From positions 1,984,001 to 2,048,000 of the forward strand of contig NZ_CP168496.1 in assembly GCF_042944905.1 (NCBI RefSeq): a DNA stretch of 64,000 nt. The letters run 5' to 3'. The position numbers and the translations under genes are program-made. Shown here one piece after another: positions 37,924-47,557 of this stretch; position 1 is the stretch's first letter; every line of letters begins with the position of its first letter. Below the pieces are notes generated by a model, which saw only the letters and a program-made list of their open reading frames with translations, was not told the origin of the DNA and did not search any database. This stretch comes from Psychrobacillus sp042944905 (GTDB lineage Bacteria > Bacillota > Bacilli > Bacillales_A > Planococcaceae).

Positions 37924-38148
37924 ATGTATGCCATTCATTTTTTTGAAAATAAGGTTAAAGTGTTAAATCAAGCTTTGCGTAGTATTCCTTCTGTCGATGA
38001 GGATATAAAAATAAAAGGTCGTAAAGGTAAAGTTATTAATGTAGAGCAGATTGAAGAGACTTTATTTCATGTATATGTAGAGTTTGAAAAACTAGTTGAT
38101 AAAAATAAAGCTACTACGAAAGAACTTGGGAAGAAGAAAAAGAGATAA
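37924..38148 (+). CDS. Small basic hypothetical protein
   Basis: This 74-residue protein has a good ribosome site (GGGGGATAAGCAG then ATG). The first 55 residues look like a small alpha/beta domain (DIKIKGRKGKVINVEQIEET); the C-terminus is a lysine-rich tail (KELGKKKKR), suggesting nucleic-acid or membrane-surface contact. No family is recognised. It is followed by a bidirectional terminator. Confidence 0.65.
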   Translation: MYAIHFFENKVKVLNQALRSIPSVDEDIKIKGRKGKVINVEQIEETLFHVYVEFEKLVDKNKATTKELGKKKKR

Positions 38149-38181
38149 TTCTCCTAATGCAAATTTACCCGTTCAGCATGT

Positions 38182-38218
38182 AAAAGGACTTCAATATGGA
38201 AGTCCTTTTCATTTTTTT
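38182..38218. terminator. Bidirectional terminator
   Basis: AAAAGGACTTC and GAAGTCCTTTT form an 11-bp perfect stem, then CATTTTTTTG. It lies between the convergent genes ending at 38148 and 38209 and overlaps the last codons of the second. Confidence 0.8.
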
Positions 38219-38841
38219 GAATAGCCCAATACTTTGCCTTCTATTCTTTCAATCGGTAACAAACCGAAATCTTTGCTGTCAGTCCCCCTCCACCACTGAT
38301 CCACTAATACAAATACTGTGCCCTCGTCTACTTTAATGGGATTCAGATCCGTTTTAAAGTAACTTTTCACCCATTCAATATCTTCTATTCGACTTAGATC
38401 TGCTTTTCTGAAATACTCCTCTTCTGTAGATCCTGTCATTGTTGCCTCCCCATAAAAAGTATCCAATCTTTTATTATTTATATAAACGTGACCATACCTG
38501 ATCATGACTGTCTCCCCAGGCAATCCGACTACCCTACCTAAATAATCCTCCGGAATCATTGGATTCTTTTTAGTTTCTGACTCTAGCATCTTATAATAAA
38601 GAACATCTCCTCGTTTTAGAGAATCATAATTTGGATCTACTACTAAATCGCTATGCGCAATTGAATTATAGTCATGATCTCCTCTATCCATTGCATCAGA
38701 ACTCCATACTACCAAAAAGTGGTTGTTTTCCGGAGTTACTTTTTCAATTTCTGAGGCAGTAGCGTCATCTGTAATGGTTTTCAACTGTGGGGAGCAGCCA
38801 ACTAATAAAAGACTTAGGAATATAATAATCCGCTTTTTCAA
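38209..38841 (-). CDS. Signal-peptidase-I-like lipoprotein, probably inactive
   Basis: This 210-residue protein has a lipoprotein signal (lipobox LLVGC, C16) instead of the usual SPase I membrane anchor. Residues 101-125 (GRVVGLPGETV then GHVYINNKRL) match SPase I box D, and GTDSKDFG (187-194) matches box E (GDNxxxSxDSRxxG). In active SPase I the catalytic lysine precedes the arginine of RVIGLPGD. Here that position is G102. The box B serine region is WSSDAMDRGD, not SMxPT. The fold is therefore kept, but the Ser-Lys dyad is doubtful. It may be a substrate-binding or regulatory relative. Confidence 0.7.
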   Translation of the reverse strand: MKKRIIIFLSLLLVGCSPQLKTITDDATASEIEKVTPENNHFLVVWSSDAMDRGDHDYNSIAHSDLVVDPNYDSLKRGDVLYYKMLESETKKNPMIPEDYLGRVVGLPGETVMIRYGHVYINNKRLDTFYGEATMTGSTEEEYFRKADLSRIEDIEWVKSYFKTDLNPIKVDEGTVFVLVDQWWRGTDSKDFGLLPIERIEGKVLGYSKK

Positions 38842-39162
38842 ATCACCATCTCCTTTATTCTATATTACTCCAACATTATCCATTTAAATTTATTGATATT
38901 GAATTTTCCGTGAATTATCGATAAACAAAAAGGCCGCTCCTCAGATTACAAGAAGTAACCTCTAATCTACGCTATTTTTATCGCGAATGACTACTTGTAT
39001 TGCGAATATTTCATAGGGTGGGTACCGATTAAGATAAAAACGTGGCCTCATGATTCTAGGTAAAACAAAGGTATTTAGGAATATTGGGCAAATAAATTTC
39101 TTATAGTAAAGTAATCAAAAATTGAATGTAAGTGCAGTAATTAAAATTTTGAGGTGATGAGA
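38842..39162. other. Intergenic stretch, no gene seen
   Basis: No coding frame or clear terminator. The right part should contain the promoter of the lipoprotein gene starting at 39163. Confidence 0.4.
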
Positions 39163-39540
39163 TTGAGGAAATTTATTGGCATTTTGCTTATGACGATATT
39201 AATAATTCCAGGTTGTAAGTCAGAATTAAGCGTTAATGAAATTTATTCATTTTCTAAGACTTTGGAAGAAAAATTTATGTCTCTTAATAATAATGAATAT
39301 GTGCAAATGATTACTGACAGAGGTGGGATTAAATACATTATTATCAATACTAGTGGAATGGTTACATTAGAAGCTGAATCTAAAGCTAATGCAGTTATAT
39401 TCAGTGTTGAAGAAACTAATGTTAAAAGTGCTATAATCGAGCGGCATATTTTTAAAATAACATTAGATAAAGAGTATGAATACATTGAATTGTATCGTAA
39501 TGGTGAACAAATTGCTTTTGATACTGTATATGGATGGTAA
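39163..39540 (+). CDS. Small lipoprotein, function unknown
   Basis: TTG at 39163 is the likely start: GAGGTGATGAGA gives the right spacing, and the ATG at 39157 lies inside that site. The 125-residue product starts RKFIGILLMTILIIPGC, with the lipobox IIPGC. The mature part of about 108 residues is strand-rich with no enzyme motif. It stands alone, convergent with the next gene. Confidence 0.65.
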   Translation: MRKFIGILLMTILIIPGCKSELSVNEIYSFSKTLEEKFMSLNNNEYVQMITDRGGIKYIIINTSGMVTLEAESKANAVIFSVEETNVKSAIIERHIFKITLDKEYEYIELYRNGEQIAFDTVYGW

Positions 39541-39564
39541 TTTAGGAGGAGAATTTTAAAAACT

Positions 39565-40005
39565 TTAATTTTTAGTCTTTTTATTACGGAATATGACTCC
39601 GATTATTATCATTACAACGATTAAAACAGCAGCCAGGAAGAAGAGATTAGAAAATATATTCATTAGGTGAAAAGGTGCTTTATGAACGTATACAGCCTTT
39701 ACCCACTGATTATCTTCTTTTACTGCAATTGCAGTGAAAGTGGATATCCCTTTTATTTCATAATACTTTGTTCCTTTTGGGTAATAGTTTGAGGCATCTC
39801 CGTAATATTCTCCAGTCATATCATTAGCCTTCTCAGTTACTTTCCCAATCATTTTACCAATCTCACTATTTACAATAATTTCTTCTTGTTTAACTTCATA
39901 TACCTTTCCTTCCCAAACAACAAAAGGATAAGCCCAAGTTAATGCTTGAGCAGTGGAAGAAATCATACATATAAAAAATAAGGAAAACAAAGTTATTCTT
40001 TTCAT
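39565..40005 (-). CDS. Secreted protein with C-terminal membrane anchor
   Basis: ATG at 40005 follows GGAGGTATTT, giving 146 residues. A signal peptide of about 20 residues (cut near AQA-LTWA) is followed by an extracytoplasmic domain with two Tyr-rich loops (GEYYGDASNYYPKGTKYYEI). A C-terminal helix (about residues 113-138) and a RNKKTKN tail finish it. This type I topology resembles sortase-independent wall or membrane proteins of Bacillus. No function is known. Confidence 0.65.
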   Translation of the reverse strand: MKRITLFSLFFICMISSTAQALTWAYPFVVWEGKVYEVKQEEIIVNSEIGKMIGKVTEKANDMTGEYYGDASNYYPKGTKYYEIKGISTFTAIAVKEDNQWVKAVYVHKAPFHLMNIFSNLFFLAAVLIVVMIIIGVIFRNKKTKN

Positions 40006-40189
40006 AAATACCTCCAATGCTTAATCATTCTAGCTTGAATTGGTAGATCTACTTTGAAACTGGAGCTTATTTTCTATAATGCTTGTTACTGTTGTAACAT
40101 CTACTATCCTTTCGTTTTAATTCATCTGAAATTTGTTGTATTCCAAGATTGTCGTATTCACTGGAAGTTTCCTAAATAAGTGTAATAAT

Positions 40190-41008
40190 TCATTTAGACT
40201 CATTCACACTTTGATTGTTACATAATTCTTGTACTTTTTTATTCATATAATCTCTAAACAACAATAATTCATTTATTTCAGAATTATCTTGTTGGTCATC
40301 TTTCACATAATAATTTACTGCTTTTTGAATTGTTAAATGCCAGTCAATTGGAAGAAATAATTTCGCCAAAATACCAGCTTCCTGTTTGGAAGAAATAATA
40401 CCTTCACTTAGATACAAGTAAACTCTAATTAAATTTAATACACAATAAGTAGGCTCTTGCTCAATATTTACTAAACATTCCTGGAAATCATCTACAATTG
40501 AAGAAACATAGTGCGAACGTGGAACTAAAGGAAATATTTCATCAATCGGTCTTCCTTTTATACAAATACCCCGATGATTAATAATCATAATATGTGCAGC
40601 TAAGTCACTATCACACTTTATTTCACTATTTAGATATAGATTTGTTCCGCGCAACAAATCATCTTCATATCTTTCCCTCCAGAACTCACTATAGTGAAAA
40701 TCATAAGGGCAAGGATGTACCCAATTATTTAGTTGTTTTTCATTCAAAAAACTTATTTCAATTGGAAATGGTTCTTTTGAATAAGTTAAAAACAACTGTG
40801 CTAACACTCTTTTGTTATTTTCACGTAATGAATTTTTTGTAACAACTAAAATATCAATATCACTATTATTAGGATTAAATCCTCCCATTGCTAAGGAGCC
40901 ATGAATATAAAATCCTACAAACTCCCCTTTTATGATTTCTATTGTTTTATTTAATAAATTAAGAACGAAATTTTTAATTTCTGATGAACAATTTTCCCCA
41001 TTAAACAC
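40190..41008 (-). CDS. ANT/AadA-type aminoglycoside nucleotidyltransferase
   Basis: I use GTG at 41008 because GGAGGG lies upstream. An ATG at 41029 lacks a site, and the gap of 12 bases leaves some doubt. The product has about 272 residues. The nucleotidyltransferase motif GSLAMGGFNPNNSDID (about residues 37-52) gives GS and the metal-binding SDxD, followed by the DUF4111-type helical domain (YCVLNLIRVYLYLSEG, GILAKLFLP) typical of AadA/ANT(9) enzymes that adenylylate streptomycin or spectinomycin. Whether it confers resistance cannot be judged. The surroundings are accessory but show no resistance cassette. Confidence 0.8.
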   Translation of the reverse strand: MFNGENCSSEIKNFVLNLLNKTIEIIKGEFVGFYIHGSLAMGGFNPNNSDIDILVVTKNSLRENNKRVLAQLFLTYSKEPFPIEISFLNEKQLNNWVHPCPYDFHYSEFWRERYEDDLLRGTNLYLNSEIKCDSDLAAHIMIINHRGICIKGRPIDEIFPLVPRSHYVSSIVDDFQECLVNIEQEPTYCVLNLIRVYLYLSEGIISSKQEAGILAKLFLPIDWHLTIQKAVNYYVKDDQQDNSEINELLLFRDYMNKKVQELCNNQSVNESK

Positions 41009-41196
41009 AATTCTATTAACCCTCCACATTCATTTTTCATATCTATTACATATGACATTCTACATATATTCTTTGAAACCCTTTTTGGGTGAAACATTCG
41101 TATATTTTCAGTTGATTTGTCATAACTTATATAGGAAAAATATAAAATGCTTAAAATCACCTTAACGGGAGAAGATACGACTAGAGAGGTGATAGT

Positions 41197-42358
41197 ATGG
41201 AAAGGCTGTTTTATTTCCTAATTATTTTATGTTTCATATTTCCTACAACCATTCATGCGGACCAGAATAGGTCGAGTGTAAAAATAGCTTTTACTAGAGA
41301 TGGTTTTGTGTGGATTAAGGATTATGATAAAGAAGAAAAAATCACAGAAAAAAAGGCAACTTACAATTTTCCACCATCATGGTCATTTGATGAAACAATG
41401 CTTCTTTATTAAAAAGAAGTGCCAGGAAACATTATTGAAGCTAAAGGACATTCAAATGAGTTATGGGTCTATGAACTAAAAACAAAAAAACATCATAAAA
41501 TCTTCTATGACGTTCATAACCCTAAATGGTCCCCTACCGAAAATATCGTTGCTTTTGGGTCTGGTGGTGTACTAAACATTTCTAATTTAAAAGCTTCAAT
41601 AATATCGCATTAGTTGTTGACGATTATGAATGGCAAACAGATGGGAAAGGTTTTATCGTATCGTCAAGCGCGTCTCTTCGACCAGATGGATGGACTTATA
41701 CTATTACATTAGATGAAGATTATTTAACTAACCGAGATTTAAGGAAAAATACTGTAAAAGAGTTATTTGTGATTCCTAAAGAACTAGAAAAAAATGGTAT
41801 AAAAATATTATCAATCAATGCGGAAACCTTTAAATATTCTCCAAATGAAAATGGATTTCCTTTATCGTGTCTCCCACTGCTTCCTGGTCAATGGACAGTG
41901 ATATGATTTGTGTGATTTCGGTTGATGGAAAAGAATTTGAAGTGATTGATGAAATGGCATTTGGATTCAAGTCAAAATGGGAATTTAACAAAAACTTGCT
42001 CGGCTATATAGCCGGAGGAGGAAGAATTGTATTTGGGTTTAAAAATAAAGATTTGAAAGTAACACAACTCCCCGCTTATCACAGTTTAGACCTTACTCCC
42101 AAAAACTATGCGGATATGGACTTTTCTTGGGTAAATGATAAATCACTTATCGTTTCTAGAGTGCCAGAGACTGAATGGTCCAACGACCCCCAAATGCATC
42201 CAAAAGCTTCTTCATATAAAATTCCACTATATGGGCATGAACAAGTTAGAATAACGACACCCCCAAAAGAGGAAGAGGACTCCAACCCACAGTTCTTGCC
42301 CTTCATAAACAAAATAACTTGGATAAGAGGAAACACATTACCTCATTTTGCACCGTAG
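41197..42358 (+). pseudogene. Secreted TolB/WD40-like beta-propeller protein, broken
   Basis: A signal peptide (MERLFYFLIILCFIFP, cut near IHA) starts a propeller protein with KIAFTRDGFVWIKD and PSWSFDETMLLY blades. The frame meets a TAA at 41410-41412 and continues as KEVPGNIIEAKGHSNELWVYE. It shifts near 41595-41605 into NNIALVVDDYEWQTDGKGF, then again near 41855-41865 into SPTASWSMDSDMICVISVDG, and ends abruptly at 42358 after WIRGNTLPHF. One nonsense codon and at least two frameshifts show decay rather than a single sequencing slip. RBS GAGAGGTGATAGT precedes the ATG. Confidence 0.75.
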
Positions 42359-42380
42359 TACGGTATGTTACCCTTCATAC

Positions 42381-44303
42381 CTATTCGGCATTGAGAGTTA
42401 ACAGCCTTTCATTCAGAAATTTTTTTTGATAATGCGCAAGTGCAATTAGAGGGAAAATATATCGATAACTATGATAATGAATATAAAAACTTCCAGCCAT
42501 TCCCTGTCCTGTTGGATAAGATGTTGTCCAGTCATCTTTATGAGTATTTTCTAAAATATATTTGATGCCTGAGATTATTTCTGGTGTGAGTTCGTCTTCA
42601 GCAGCAATCAGCGCATCCAATGCCCAGGCTGTATGAGTTAACGTACTGGCTCCTAGTGGAACGTACGTTTTCATTTTATCACTTTTACAAGACTCTCCCC
42701 AACCGCCATCCGAATTTTGAATATCACGAAGCCATTTTACTGATTTTAGAATAGAAGGATGGTCCGATGATATGCCTGCTGCAACAAGCCCGGTTATCGC
42801 AGCCCAAGCACCATAAATATAACATATACCCCATCGGCCATACCACGATCCATTCGATTCTTGATGATCGAATAACCAATTTACACCTAACTTTATAGAG
42901 GCGTGATCATTCTTTAAGTTAGTGAAATTCCCGAAAAACTCCAATGTTCTTCCTGTTAAATCTGCACTTGATGGATCTGCGAGTAAATATTCAGCATCTT
43001 CCATTGGAATCATAGACAAAATGCTCTTATTCACGCTTTTTTCGAATGATGACCATCCTCCATCATCATTTTGCATTGCAAATACCCAATCGATCCCTCT
43101 TTCCCAAGATGTATGAAACTTGGTTTTTTTAGATACCGTTTTGCTTATTGACCTTAAGGTTGCCGTAGTATCATCAATATCAGGGTTCAGAGTATTTACA
43201 TTTGAGAAACCCCATCCCCCTGGAAGACTATTAGGACTGTGTACGACCCAGTCCCCATATTTATCCTGCTGTCGTGTTAATAAAAATTGATTTGCTTTTT
43301 TTATAACGGGATCTAATTCGGAAACGCCTGCTTCTTGCAAGGCATAACTAATTAAAGCAGTATTCCAAACTGTTGCTGTGGTGAATTGCATATGAGTCTT
43401 CCCGTCAATTTTGCATTTCATAGACTTTAATCCATTCACCGCATGAATGATTGTGGGATGATCTTTCTTATAGCCAAGGGAAAGCAACGCGAAAATTAGC
43501 AGAAATGTCGAGCTAAAGTAACTGTATAAGGTACCATCTGGTTCAATTCGATCTAGCATATACTGTTTTGTCTTTTCTACCGCAAGTTCATGAATTTGCT
43601 TAGGCAAACCAATTAGGTCCTCCATTCTTTTTTGAATGGATAAAAGAAACGGACTCCATTCATTTGAGAGAGCGCTTAATAAATATCCTTCATCCCACCG
43701 GTTATGGTTCAAAATATGTAAATCTGAAATGTTTGGACTTTTATTTGTTTTAATTATGTATTTCTTATCAGCGAGAATCATGAGTGGAGCAATATTGGCT
43801 CTACCAAAGACAGAGAAGTCGAAAAAGTTCATCGGGAAAGAGTGTGGGAGTAAAACAAATTCTGTCGGGATAGTAAAAATTTTTGCCCATGAAAATTGTC
43901 CAGTTACTGCCAACATAATTTTTGTTAATAAATTACTTTTTTCTATTCCCCCATTCGATAAAATAAACTGCCTTGCTTTTTGCATTCGCACCTCATCGGG
44001 AGAACAATAGCCGGAATATAGAAGGGCGTAATAAGCTTCAATTGTGGCAGCTACATTACCGTCAGTTTCTTCATCATAAAACAGCTTCCAAGCCCCACTA
44101 TCTTGCTGTTCGCTTAAAATCCGCACTACTAGTTCCTTTATTAATTCTTCATCATCAATAGTTAATGAACGCAATAAAATAATCATATAGGCATCCGTTG
44201 TAATACCTGTTTCAAAAGGATAATCCCAAGTTCCTACCTCTGATTGTTCCTTCTTCAAGAAGGTTATCATTCGATTAATTTCATCCGATAGGGTACCATT
44301 CAC
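42381..44303 (-). CDS. sqhC: Squalene-hopene-cyclase-family triterpene cyclase (sporulenol synthase-like)
   Basis: The 640-residue protein has the cyclase acid motif DIDD at 375-378 (family DxDD) and several QW repeats: QNDDGGWSSFE, QESNGSWYGRWG and QNSDGGWGES. The N-terminal GTWDYPFETGITTDAYMII and overall length match B. subtilis SqhC, which cyclises tetraprenyl-beta-curcumene to sporulenol in spores. A true hopene cyclase is the alternative. The partner synthase gene (ytpB type) is not in the window. Start ATG follows AGGAAGGACG. Confidence 0.88.
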   Translation of the reverse strand: MNGTLSDEINRMITFLKKEQSEVGTWDYPFETGITTDAYMIILLRSLTIDDEELIKELVVRILSEQQDSGAWKLFYDEETDGNVAATIEAYYALLYSGYCSPDEVRMQKARQFILSNGGIEKSNLLTKIMLAVTGQFSWAKIFTIPTEFVLLPHSFPMNFFDFSVFGRANIAPLMILADKKYIIKTNKSPNISDLHILNHNRWDEGYLLSALSNEWSPFLLSIQKRMEDLIGLPKQIHELAVEKTKQYMLDRIEPDGTLYSYFSSTFLLIFALLSLGYKKDHPTIIHAVNGLKSMKCKIDGKTHMQFTTATVWNTALISYALQEAGVSELDPVIKKANQFLLTRQQDKYGDWVVHSPNSLPGGWGFSNVNTLNPDIDDTTATLRSISKTVSKKTKFHTSWERGIDWVFAMQNDDGGWSSFEKSVNKSILSMIPMEDAEYLLADPSSADLTGRTLEFFGNFTNLKNDHASIKLGVNWLFDHQESNGSWYGRWGICYIYGAWAAITGLVAAGISSDHPSILKSVKWLRDIQNSDGGWGESCKSDKMKTYVPLGASTLTHTAWALDALIAAEDELTPEIISGIKYILENTHKDDWTTSYPTGQGMAGSFYIHYHSYRYIFPLIALAHYQKKFLNERLLTLNAE

Positions 44304-44468
44304 AAAATTCGTCCTTCCTATAGCATAATTTCAATACATCTAAACATATTCGGTTAGTTATTAAAAAATGCGAGGAAGTGATTGAGTATCTTTAGTTGAA
44401 AAAAGAAAAAGCATTACCATCTCATGAGGTAATGCCATAGAAAAAGTTCAACAATGGTATAAAGTTAT

Positions 44469-44663
44469 TCATTTTTTCTCTTGATTAATAACATGAATTA
44501 GCTGGTCAATCTTCTCATTTTTTTCTTGGTCTAATTTTATTTTGGAATCCATGAATTTTACTACTTTTATTACAAAATAAACACCAAAAATAATGATTGC
44601 TAAATAAAACATCAAAGGTAATAAAGCAAATACAGTAAACACTCCGTCACCACCGTTCATCAT
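44469..44663 (-). CDS. Small membrane protein with charged C-terminal coil
   Basis: The 64-residue protein has a membrane helix (FALLPLMFYLAIIIFGVYFV) and then a charged heptad-like tail (KIKLDQEKNEKIDQLIHVIN). Tandem ATGs follow GAGGGA. Similar short helix-plus-coil proteins are frequent in Bacillales. Function unknown. Confidence 0.6.
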   Translation of the reverse strand: MMNGGDGVFTVFALLPLMFYLAIIIFGVYFVIKVVKFMDSKIKLDQEKNEKIDQLIHVINQEKK

Positions 44664-44788
44664 TTTAATCCCTCAAGTTATTAGTATAGGTAGCTCAATA
44701 AGGAAAAATGCTTTACTCCTTCTTTATGTAAAGTACTCGTAAGTTAAATATATAACAAAGAAGATAAATAGTTCGAGTGTCAATTTTT

Positions 44789-45367
44789 CTATATTCCTCC
44801 GCTTATATCAAAGTAATCTGAACTAAAAAATGGCTGGAATTGAAATTCTTTTAATAAATATTTCGTAGAAAGTAGGACACTTTTTACATTTAAGTTGTAA
44901 TCGATTTCATTTTTCAACTCCTTCTTTAAAGGATACGCCATTCGAAATTTCCAAATTTGTCCACGTATTGCAGAGCCTTCTAATAATATTTTTGAAAAGA
45001 ATAAAACATACTGATACATGGATGGAAAATCTTTTTTAATCATCTCTTTACTCTTTAAAAATGTTTGAATATACAATTCTAACTCTGGCTGATTTAATTT
45101 AGTTCGTTCTGTATGAGAAAAATGAAAAGAACTTCCTTCTTTCCAGTTGCCAAGGCGTACAACAAAAGTAGCAATTGAATAACGTCTTACCTCTATATTT
45201 GAATGGTTAAAATACTGATAATATGGCAATTGCGGAAACGACAGTCCTAAATGAAAATCACCTATTTCAAAACCTTTTAATCCAGCTTTCACAGATTCAA
45301 CTATTTGTTCTTCCAACCTAATTTCATCCCCTAGCTCCTTGTCATCAGTCGCAATTTCTAACTGCAA
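44789..45367 (-). CDS. Hypothetical cytoplasmic protein
   Basis: The 192-residue protein has no signal peptide or membrane helix. The centre has aromatic-rich strands (GLSFPQLPYYQYFN, SSFHFSHTERTK) followed by helices. No family is recognised. The start ATG has a weak upstream AAAAAGGTATG-type site, so translation efficiency is uncertain. Confidence 0.5.
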   Translation of the reverse strand: MQLEIATDDKELGDEIRLEEQIVESVKAGLKGFEIGDFHLGLSFPQLPYYQYFNHSNIEVRRYSIATFVVRLGNWKEGSSFHFSHTERTKLNQPELELYIQTFLKSKEMIKKDFPSMYQYVLFFSKILLEGSAIRGQIWKFRMAYPLKKELKNEIDYNLNVKSVLLSTKYLLKEFQFQPFFSSDYFDISGGI

Positions 45368-45452
45368 GACATACCTTTTTGTTTCTACTAATAACTATCA
45401 TTTTTTGAACTTGAACATGCGATTATAAAGTATATTTTTGTAAGTTGTTTCG

Positions 45453-45836
45453 TTAATTTTTACCATTTAACTCATTAATTAATTTAACTGCTTCATCGAT
45501 ATGAGTGACATCAAAAACTTGAATATTTCTGTTATATTCTTTTTGAATATTTGACACTTCCTCCGCATTTTCAATTGGGATAATAATATAGGAAAAACCA
45601 GATACATCAGCAATTTGTATTTTTTCTTTTATACTCCCTACTTTTAATACGTCTCCCGTTTTGCTTATTGCCCCAGTAACTGCGAAATTAAGATTGTTTT
45701 GCAAATTACCCCGGATAATGAGTCCAGTTAGTGCAAGACCTAACTCTGCACTATTTGCATCCGTATGATCCCGATTTAAAAATCCCTTTATATATACGTC
45801 TTCTTGACCTAAGTATTGATTTACATTTTCTCTCAT
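45453..45836 (-). CDS. Stand-alone Lon (S16) protease-like domain, possibly 5'-frameshifted
   Basis: The 127 residues match only the end of a Lon-type proteolytic domain. S29 in ANSAELGLAL sits where Lon has its catalytic serine, and K70 in KVGSIKEKI sits where it has the catalytic lysine. VTGAISKTGDV lies between, as in Lon (VTGTIDxDGxV). No AAA or PDZ domain is attached. Upstream, an ATG at 45925 behind CAGGTG starts MFCKLEADYLYKIGTHFSFE and is thrown out of frame at a nine-base A run near 45853. The real protein may therefore be about 28 residues longer. Confidence 0.55.
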   Translation of the reverse strand: MRENVNQYLGQEDVYIKGFLNRDHTDANSAELGLALTGLIIRGNLQNNLNFAVTGAISKTGDVLKVGSIKEKIQIADVSGFSYIIIPIENAEEVSNIQKEYNRNIQVFDVTHIDEAVKLINELNGKN

Positions 45837-45925
45837 ACGTTCTACACTATTTTTTTTTAGATACGTTCGAAACTAAAATGAGTTCCAATTTTATATAAAT
45901 AGTCCGCTTCAAGTTTACAAAACAT

Positions 45926-46253
45926 ATTGAAATCACCTGCCACGTTTTACACCGATGCTGGAAAAAAGCTTTCATCAAAGCGAATATTTATTGTTTCAGA
46001 ACAAGTAAAAAAATTGTACGGTTAGCGAAGAAGATGGATAGGTACCAAATTCTTTAAGTTCCACTTCATCACCCCATAATAGGTATCATTAAGATTAATA
46101 ATCTAAATCCTTCTTGCACTATCCATTAGTAATAGGTAAACGTTTGAAGTTATCTTCGGCTATAGGCTCATTGTAATTCTGTCATAGCACCAAGAAGCAA
46201 AGAGTATGTAACAAATTATCGTTCTTGTATGGTAGTTAAGGAATGTTGTGATA
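45926..46253. other. Intergenic stretch, no gene seen
   Basis: No coding frame or strong hairpin is supported between the Lon-like gene and the lipoprotein pseudogene. Confidence 0.4.
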
Positions 46254-46826
46254 CTACGCCTCTAATTTCTGATAAATGGCTACCTTCCAAATTCCGTCTT
46301 CCTGTTTTAATGGGTATGTTTTAATATATCTACTTTTTCCAAAAACTATTTCCAATTGCACAACTGTTACATCTTCATTACTTGCTGCGTTAATGGATAT
46401 ATCATCGTAATATCTATACATCAAATAATCCATCTCTAATTCCGAAGAAAAGTTTTTCGGATATTCTCCAATGAATACATCAACAGTAGGTAATTGACCA
46501 CCATTATAAGTAAGAAGATAGAGTTTCTCAATGTTGTGTTCAAATACTAAATTCATATATACCATGACTATTTCTTCTGGTGTAAAATCACTTAATTGAT
46601 TAACGCTTCCGTTAAGTAAAAAGTTGTTGTAGGTTTCTAATTTATCTTTTGACAATTCTTCCAGGTACGTAAAATTATATTGTCTGTCTATCGTTAGCGT
46701 AACTTGGTTGCTATCTTCAGTTTATATAGAAGCTGAAGTCACTACTTTCTCAGAAGTTGAATTTTTTGGAGCACAACCTATTATTAATAAAGAGATTCCA
46801 AATAAAATGAATATCAATCCCTTCAA
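46254..46826 (-). pseudogene. Lipoprotein gene with an internal TAA
   Basis: TTG at 46824-46826 behind GAGGAGCG starts LKGLIFILFGISLLIIGC, a good lipoprotein signal with lipobox LIIGC. After VVTSASI the frame hits TAA at 46722-46724 (codon 35) and continues in the same frame as TEDSNQVTLTIDRQYNFTYL. It then runs through the full 133-codon body to 46254. The mature domain ends GIWKVAIYQKLEA, like small Bacillus lipoproteins of the DUF4878/NTF2-like kind. One base change would repair the gene. The start is 15 bases after the upstream membrane-protein gene. Confidence 0.65.
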
Positions 46827-46840
46827 ATTATCGCTCCTCT

Positions 46841-47386
46841 TCATTGAAATTTAAGTTTGTGTTTAATAAGTCTTGTAGTGTAAATATATTTAATTTGAAA
46901 TAAAAGCCAAAGTACGAATAGAACTCCGCTTAAAGTAAATAATCCGACTGGGAATAAATAAAACCAATCTGCAAAATAGTGATGTACAATATAATATTTC
47001 CCAACATCAAATCCCTCAGATGGATAAAAGAATTCAGTAATCAAGTTCTTAATCATTCCTGCATTTATTGGAAACAAGTATTCAGCTTCTTTTAAATCTA
47101 AATAGAAATATTGTTCATCATTGACTCCATCTTTTTTACTATAAATCGCAATACTTTCCGATGTATGAAATTTTTCATTAATAGCTTGAATTGTATTTTC
47201 GATTTTTTTAATATCATTATTGTTAAGCTGTTTACCATTAATTTGACTAATCAAGTTATCACGAACCACACTGTATTCAGATTTTATAGAATCCGCTATG
47301 TTGAAACTTATTAATCCCAATATTAAAAACAAAAGGGAGATATATATTAAACCCTTAGTTTTCTTATTAAAGCCAACAAAATTCAC
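46841..47386 (-). CDS. Membrane protein with two helices flanking an external domain
   Basis: GTG at 47386 follows GGAGGGG at six bases and gives 181 residues. An ATG 15 bases upstream would consume the ribosome site. A first helix (GLIYISLLFLILGLISF) and a second near the C-terminus (FYLFPVGLFTLSGVLFVLWL) enclose about 100 extracytoplasmic residues. It is probably co-transcribed with the damaged lipoprotein gene 14 bases downstream. No family is recognised. Confidence 0.6.
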   Translation of the reverse strand: MNFVGFNKKTKGLIYISLLFLILGLISFNIADSIKSEYSVVRDNLISQINGKQLNNNDIKKIENTIQAINEKFHTSESIAIYSKKDGVNDEQYFYLDLKEAEYLFPINAGMIKNLITEFFYPSEGFDVGKYYIVHHYFADWFYLFPVGLFTLSGVLFVLWLLFQIKYIYTTRLIKHKLKFQ

Positions 47387-47557
47387 CTTCATCCCCTCCA
47401 TTTATATGCAGATATGATTATATTCTATATAAATTCTTAAAAAACCTTCTTATTTAGAATATATATCCATTTCATATTCAGATAAACTACTTCTTTATTA
47501 GAACAAGAAACAAGGACTGTATTTACAGCTCAATGATCTTCAATTAATGGTGCCTCT

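Noticed and set aside
40190..41008. Calling the nucleotidyltransferase a proven spectinomycin or streptomycin resistance gene
   Set aside because: The catalytic motif fits the family, but specificity cannot be read from sequence and no resistance context is present.
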